58,319 bases of DNA from assembly GCF_015207665.1 (NCBI RefSeq), contig NZ_JADEWL010000028.1:1-58319 (forward strand), given 5' to 3'. Source of the stretch: Plectonema cf. radiosum LEGE 06105 (GTDB lineage Bacteria; Cyanobacteriota; Cyanobacteriia; Cyanobacteriales; Nostocaceae). Positions within the stretch are counted from its first letter, which is position 1, and the number at the start of each line of letters is the position of its first letter. Below are positions 53,586-58,319 of the stretch, piece by piece. Made by a program: the position numbers and the translations under genes. The notes under the pieces were generated by a model, which saw only the letters and a list, made by a program, of their open reading frames with translations, was not told the DNA's origin and ran no database searches.

Positions 53586-56500
53586 CTAACTATTCTTCGG
53601 TTCCTTCTGGGAAAATTGCATATGAATAGTTCTCGCTTCTTCACTATTTGGTGCAACAGCGGTAATCAAGTAGTTAATTGTGCTTTCGGTAAAGGGAACC
53701 CGTAGATGGAAAGTACCATCTTGCTTGACTTTGATATTTTGTCCTTCAATAGTTACAGTTGAACCGGGTTCAGTGGCACCATGAATGATTAGTTCTGCAT
53801 CCGCTTCAAACCAGAAGTCTTTATGGGGACGACTAAATACTCGGACAATTGGCGATCGCGATATTAATGACCATTCTTTGTCTTTGGTTAAATAACCGAT
53901 TTCAGCAATATAATCGCGATCGGTATTGGGTATAGCTACGTAACGATGACTAACTGTAGTTTCACATTCGTACTGTTGAACTAATTTAGCATCTTGATAA
54001 CTCAAGTCAACATTGGTTACATCATACAGTCGCAATACTAATTGAGTCGCACCTAGATGTTGCATTGCTTCTCTAGAATCAGCAGAAATATTCCAAGAAG
54101 CATAAGCCCATTTAGGAGTACGACTTGCTAACAATATATTGCTTTCACCGGGTACTCCCGTACCCCCCTGATGATGGATACCGTAGATTCTGTCCCATGC
54201 TGTATCTGCTTCATCTAAATCTGGCTCGGATGAAGACATTTTAGTATCTACATCTACATCAACTTCGGCTTCGTCTGCGATTCGATCTAAAGCAACATCT
54301 TCACTAAAGGATAATTGAGATGCTGAAGGCTCGCTAATTGCGGGATTTTCATCTTGCTCTTGAGATTCTTCATTGTCATCAAGCATTTGAGAACCAAGCG
54401 CAAATGCACCCGCTCCTAATACCGTAGCAGCAACCGCAGATGCAGGGTTATCCTCGGAGTTAGACGAAATACCAAATTGTGTAATTTGTTCTTCGGATGG
54501 TTGCTGCGATTCTTCTTCGGAGACTGTTTCTGTTGGGGTTGTCGGTTGGGTTATCCAAACATTTGGTAAACCATCGGCATCAGTTCGCTTTTGCTCTTGG
54601 GGTGGTGTTATTTGAGCATCTGCTGACTGCTCGTTGAAACCTATAATGCGAACTTCAGGTAAATCGGGAGTCGATAATTGCGCTTCTTCGGTTACTTGCA
54701 GCTGTTCTTGATCGCGATCGCTAATATCGGTTATGTTTGGTAGATTTTCTTGCTGATCGGTTTGGGGTTTTTCGGTTTGGGAGTCTTCCCACAAATCCGC
54801 TGGTAAAGTTTCTTGATCTACTTGTGCTTCTACATTGTTATTATCGTTCTCCGATGTCTCTTGATTATTCCACAACCCCGAACTGACTGCGGCAATTCCT
54901 CCTAATGCTGCGGCTCCTGCTGCTACAACATCTGTAGGAAAAGATGTAGATTGTTCGGTTTGGGGTTCTTCCCACAAATCCGCAGGTGAAGTTTCTTGAT
55001 TTACTTCAGTAATATTACTTTCTTCGATATTATTATCATTTACAGATGCTTCTGCAACATCTGTAGGAAAAGATGCAGATTGTTCGGTTTGGGGTTCTTC
55101 CCACAAATCCGCAGGTGAAGTTTCTTGATTTACTTCAGTAATATTACTCTCTTCGATAGTATTATCATTTACAGATGCTGCTACAACATCTGTAGGAAAA
55201 GATGCAGATTGTTCGGTTTGGGGTTCTTCCCACAAATCCGCAGGTGAAGTTTCTTGATTTACTTCAGTAATATTACTTTCTTCGATATTATTATCATTTA
55301 CAGACGCTTCTGCAACATCTGTAGGAAAAGATGTAGATTGTTCGGTTTGGGGTTCTTCCCACAAATCCGCAGGTGAAGTTTCTTGATTTACTTCAGTAAT
55401 ATTACTTTCTTCGATATTATTATCATTTACAGACGCTTCTACAACATCTGTAGGAAAAGATGCAGATTGTTCGGTTTGGGGTTCTTCCCACAAATCCGCA
55501 GGTGAAGTTTCTTGATCTACTTGTAAATTGTGATTATCGTCATCGGATGTTTGTTGATTATTCCACAATCCCGAACTGACTGCGGCAATCCCTCCTAATG
55601 CTGCTGCTCCACCAGCTACAACACCTGTAGGAAAAGATGTGGATTGCTCGGTTTCCGGATTTCCCCACAAATCGGCAGGTAAAGTTTCTTGATTCTCTTC
55701 CGTAAGATTACTATTATCAAGAGTCTCATCATTTACCGATACTTCTGTTAGACCTGACGGTTGTTCAGTTTCCGGTGTCTGCCAAACATCTGGTAATTGA
55801 GAATACTCAGTTCTTGGCTCAACTTCTGCGGCTTGATCTCCTACAACAGCCGAATTATCAGAAGGCAATGTTTCATCAACGGCTGATTCTGAAACATCCT
55901 TACCAGTTAGTTTCGATTTGATTCTAGCCGCACCAGCCGCAGCCGCACCACCAAGAGCAAAATTACCCAACCAGTTACTTGTGGAACTACTCGGTAATTC
56001 TTGAGCAGAAACATTATGATCAACATTATCAACCTCAGCCGTATTATCTGGCTGTGTCGGCGGTATTTCCTCGTCAATTGGGGTAGAAATTCGCGGTAAT
56101 GAATGATAAGAACTATTAACCACAGCAGCTGGTGCTTCTAAATCTAATCCAGTATCGGGAATATCCGGTTGTTGTAAATCCGGTGTATCCAAAGACAATT
56201 CGGAACTAGATTCAACTTCAGATGTATCTTGCTGATTTCTCGAAGCTGCTGCGGCTCCTAATCCAGCGATTCCCAATGCTCCTAACCCCAATCCTGCTGT
56301 ATTCATCCCTGACGTACTAGGTTCAACAGGTGTAGTTGCAATCGGTTCTGCTACAGCACTGCTCGCACTTGTAGTCTGGGGAGTGAAGGGAGGGGGAGAA
56401 TTGTCTGGTAATACACCCCTAGCAACAGTATCATCTTCCTGAGACCTGCGTCTTCCCAACAACCACCACAGCAGCAATGCACCGAGAACTCCCACAGGAA

Positions 56501-57668
56501 ATAAAATCCACCACCAAGGTATTGTTCTTGCTTCAGCAGCTTCAGTAGAAACACCCGCGTTCTCTCCCGGTACAAATGCTTGGTTGTTATTATTAACGCT
56601 ACTGGAAGTGGATGTATTGGTTGCGTTTCCCACATCTCCGGTTGCTGTACTGTTGTTATTAGTAGTGTTATCAGTAGTAGCTTGAGTATTTCCCGGAGTT
56701 GTTACTGCACCCGGAGTAATTGTAGCTGTGGTATTTGCATCACCGGAAATTGCTTGAGCAACAGTTTGAGCAACCGAGAAGGCTTCTTGTTCTCTAGCTG
56801 CTTGTAAAGCTTCCTGCCCTGGTGCTGCTGTTGCAAAACCAACAAAGTTTTTCACTGCTTCTGAGGGATTTCTCCGGAAAACGTAAACTAGGGGTTGCGA
56901 GTAAGGATATCTGGCATCATCTGGTAAAGTTTTGTGCATACTTAAAATACGCACATTATCTAGTTTCGATACCTGATTGGCTAACACAAAACCGATGCCA
57001 TCATTACCCAATTCCTTGACAACTTCGGCTGGATCATCGCTAACTAATTGAATCGCATTAGAACCAGTTTTAAATAAATTGCCCTGGAAAAGTGGATAGT
57101 TGCGAAAAGCTTGGCGAGTATCGCTAATATCGGGACGATCAACAACCCGAATTTTACCTGAAGGTGCGCCGAGTTCCGACCAGTCGGTGATTTCTCCGCG
57201 ATAAATTCTGGTAAACTGTTGATTGGTTAAATCGCCTTTAAAAGGATTATCCTTACCAACAACGATCGCAATTTTTTCTCGTCGTAAACGTTGCTGTTCT
57301 AAACCCTGTTGTTCTTCTTCGGCGGTTAAACCGCGTCCAATCGCGGCAATATCTATCTTACCTTCTTGTAAAGCTTTGAGTGCATCATCAGTTCCATTAC
57401 TAGCAAGTTCAACGTTGGTACCGGAATACTCTTTCTCAAAACGCTGTTTTAATGCTTGATTCGCTCCGCTCATGCTAGTAGAACCATCTACCCGAATTGT
57501 AGTCCCTTGAGGTACCGCAGTTGGTAGCCCAAAAGATGGAGTTTCAGTTGCTGATTGTGCCACTACATAGTCCGATTTGAGAAAATTAATCATTACTGGT
57601 GTTGATGTCAACGCTAGTAATAAAGCCAAACGAACTATTGGATTTTTGCTTTTTTGTTTATGCCACAT
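53586..57668 (-). CDS. PstS-like substrate-binding/DUF4912 membrane protein with internal repeats
   Basis: A 1360-residue envelope protein. After a signal peptide (about 1-38) comes a PstS-type phosphate-binding-like domain (about 45-300: TIRVDGSTSMSGANQALKQ, DIAAIGRGLTAEE, FTRIYRGEITDWSELG). A Thr/Asn-rich linker, one transmembrane helix (IPWWWILFPVGVLGALLLWW, about 390-410) and an RRR stop-transfer follow. The long acidic cytoplasmic region holds five near-identical 43-residue repeats (core QETSPADLWEEPQTEQS) plus weaker copies. The C-terminal DUF4912 domain (about 1165-1275, LLASRTPKWAYASWNI) and a short beta domain end the chain. It may sense a periplasmic ligand and pass the signal inside; no phosphate transporter genes adjoin. 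Stop codon formed by a heptamer repeat. Confidence 0.85.
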   Translation of the reverse strand: MWHKQKSKNPIVRLALLLALTSTPVMINFLKSDYVVAQSATETPSFGLPTAVPQGTTIRVDGSTSMSGANQALKQRFEKEYSGTNVELASNGTDDALKALQEGKIDIAAIGRGLTAEEEQQGLEQQRLRREKIAIVVGKDNPFKGDLTNQQFTRIYRGEITDWSELGAPSGKIRVVDRPDISDTRQAFRNYPLFQGNLFKTGSNAIQLVSDDPAEVVKELGNDGIGFVLANQVSKLDNVRILSMHKTLPDDARYPYSQPLVYVFRRNPSEAVKNFVGFATAAPGQEALQAAREQEAFSVAQTVAQAISGDANTTATITPGAVTTPGNTQATTDNTTNNNSTATGDVGNATNTSTSSSVNNNNQAFVPGENAGVSTEAAEARTIPWWWILFPVGVLGALLLWWLLGRRRSQEDDTVARGVLPDNSPPPFTPQTTSASSAVAEPIATTPVEPSTSGMNTAGLGLGALGIAGLGAAAASRNQQDTSEVESSSELSLDTPDLQQPDIPDTGLDLEAPAAVVNSSYHSLPRISTPIDEEIPPTQPDNTAEVDNVDHNVSAQELPSSSTSNWLGNFALGGAAAAGAARIKSKLTGKDVSESAVDETLPSDNSAVVGDQAAEVEPRTEYSQLPDVWQTPETEQPSGLTEVSVNDETLDNSNLTEENQETLPADLWGNPETEQSTSFPTGVVAGGAAALGGIAAVSSGLWNNQQTSDDDNHNLQVDQETSPADLWEEPQTEQSASFPTDVVEASVNDNNIEESNITEVNQETSPADLWEEPQTEQSTSFPTDVAEASVNDNNIEESNITEVNQETSPADLWEEPQTEQSASFPTDVVAASVNDNTIEESNITEVNQETSPADLWEEPQTEQSASFPTDVAEASVNDNNIEESNITEVNQETSPADLWEEPQTEQSTSFPTDVVAAGAAALGGIAAVSSGLWNNQETSENDNNNVEAQVDQETLPADLWEDSQTEKPQTDQQENLPNITDISDRDQEQLQVTEEAQLSTPDLPEVRIIGFNEQSADAQITPPQEQKRTDADGLPNVWITQPTTPTETVSEEESQQPSEEQITQFGISSNSEDNPASAVAATVLGAGAFALGSQMLDDNEESQEQDENPAISEPSASQLSFSEDVALDRIADEAEVDVDVDTKMSSSEPDLDEADTAWDRIYGIHHQGGTGVPGESNILLASRTPKWAYASWNISADSREAMQHLGATQLVLRLYDVTNVDLSYQDAKLVQQYECETTVSHRYVAIPNTDRDYIAEIGYLTKDKEWSLISRSPIVRVFSRPHKDFWFEADAELIIHGATEPGSTVTIEGQNIKVKQDGTFHLRVPFTESTINYLITAVAPNSEEARTIHMQFSQKEPKNS
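54926..55515. repeat. Five 129-bp tandem repeats inside the DUF4912 gene
   Basis: The sequence CCCACAAATCCGCAGG recurs at 54971, 55100, 55229, 55358 and 55487, exactly 129 bp apart, so each unit is 43 codons and keeps the frame. Units differ by only a few bases, so they are recent or homogenised. Flanking Ala-rich segments (about 54850-54925 and 55555-55625) are a second duplicated pair. Confidence 0.95.
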
Positions 57669-58319
57669 ATGCCCAATTTGTATAGTAGAGAAAACAACTT
57701 ACCAGCCAGCAGCCAAAACCGTCAGATTTTTTCGATTTCTGTGCAGAAAACGCCCCCGCTACACATCCTGCGTTATGTTATTTTTAAGCACTTAATTTAG
57801 AGATATTTATTTTAATAGAGATTGATTGAATCAACTCTACCGTGCCAAGGGATAATAATGAACTCCTACTTATCTTTTCTTAAAGTATCTAGAATTACCT
57901 CTATCGCATAAATATTATTTTAACTATTTGAAATATTTCAAATATCTTTGAATTTTGCATACAGAAGTATTTAAGTACTCAATTTCAAGATGATTTCTGA
58001 ATAATAAAACCTCAATTAAGATTATATATTTTCAAGTTTGGCAATTGTTAGCATAATCAAGTTTTATACTCCAATTATGAAAACATTTACTTAAAGTTAA
58101 GTTACCTCAAACAAACAAATAATACTAGTTATCTGAACTACAGCGACGATTAATAGGGTTTAGTGAAAAGATGATAACAAATTACAGTTGACAGTGGACA
58201 GTTGACAGTTATTGATTGATATTTATTTCTCCCCATCTCCCCCTTCGGGTTGCGCCACTTCTCTCAACGGTCGTGTTCCTCCGCACGAGAGTGGCTTACC
58301 ATCTCCCCATCTCCCGATC
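57669..58319. other. Right-edge intergenic region with STRR and a 59-bp hairpin repeat
   Basis: About 650 nt without a gene I can support. AT-rich, with GTTGACA heptamers at 58183-58212 and, at 58242-58300, a hairpin repeat (starts CCTTCGGGTTGCGCCACT, ends GAGTGGCTTACC) related to the 57-bp insertion in the IS701 transposase. CATCTCCC motifs flank it on both sides. Confidence 0.55.

Overview
The window is chromosomal DNA of a filamentous, probably heterocystous (Nostocales-type) cyanobacterium. Evidence: many HIP1 octamers (GCGATCGC), heptameric STRR repeats, low GC, NblB (phycobilisome turnover), a CrtD-type carotenoid desaturase, DUF4079 and DUF4912 proteins, and a complete type I-D CRISPR-Cas locus. 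Naming the genus would be a guess.

Layout. 1-12.9 kb: housekeeping genes (glyQ, DUF4079, comEC, tRNA-Ser(CGA), a GDSL hydrolase with a PEP-CTERM-like tail, M42 peptidase, CBS protein, nblB, hslO, a large helical-repeat membrane protein). 13.1-15.5 kb: two membrane proteins of unknown function, the second broken by a frameshift. 15.7-20.0 kb: crtD, an M16 peptidase, fructosamine kinase. 20.3-36.6 kb: type I-D CRISPR-Cas, with a WYL regulator divergent from cas3', then an accessory island, cas10d-csc2-csc1-cas6-cas4-cas1-cas2, a leader and a 32-repeat array. 36.8-38.3 kb: a decayed IS701-family element with terminal repeats and target duplication. 38.6-58.3 kb: TPR glycosyltransferase, AAC(3)-I-like acetyltransferase, aminotransferase, histidine kinase, CAP protein, class I aldolase, AAA protein, VOC protein, ylqF, VanZ protein, FHA-GAF-cyclase, 2H phosphoesterase and a 1360-residue PstS-like/DUF4912 protein.

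Most interesting signal. Directly after the cas3' stop codon, two degenerate CRISPR repeats lie on the strand opposite to the main array and frame one guide. The first 15 nt of that guide match, with mismatches only at positions 6 and 12, a site about 95 bp away. That site has a 5'-GTT PAM and overlies the predicted transcription start of the next transcription unit (23650 ORF, DUF433/DUF5615 toxin-antitoxin pair, possibly cas10d onward). This fits a CRISPR-derived regulatory guide: either autorepression of the effector operon or a CreTA-like module in which Cascade silences a neighbouring, possibly toxic, operon. The ORF controlled first is of unknown family.

Other themes. Heptameric repeats supply the stop codon of at least seven genes and form the 5' leaders of csc1 and cas6. 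Several families of intergenic palindromes have covarying stems. One such short repeat has inserted into the IS701 transposase gene, and a related copy lies at the right edge of the window.
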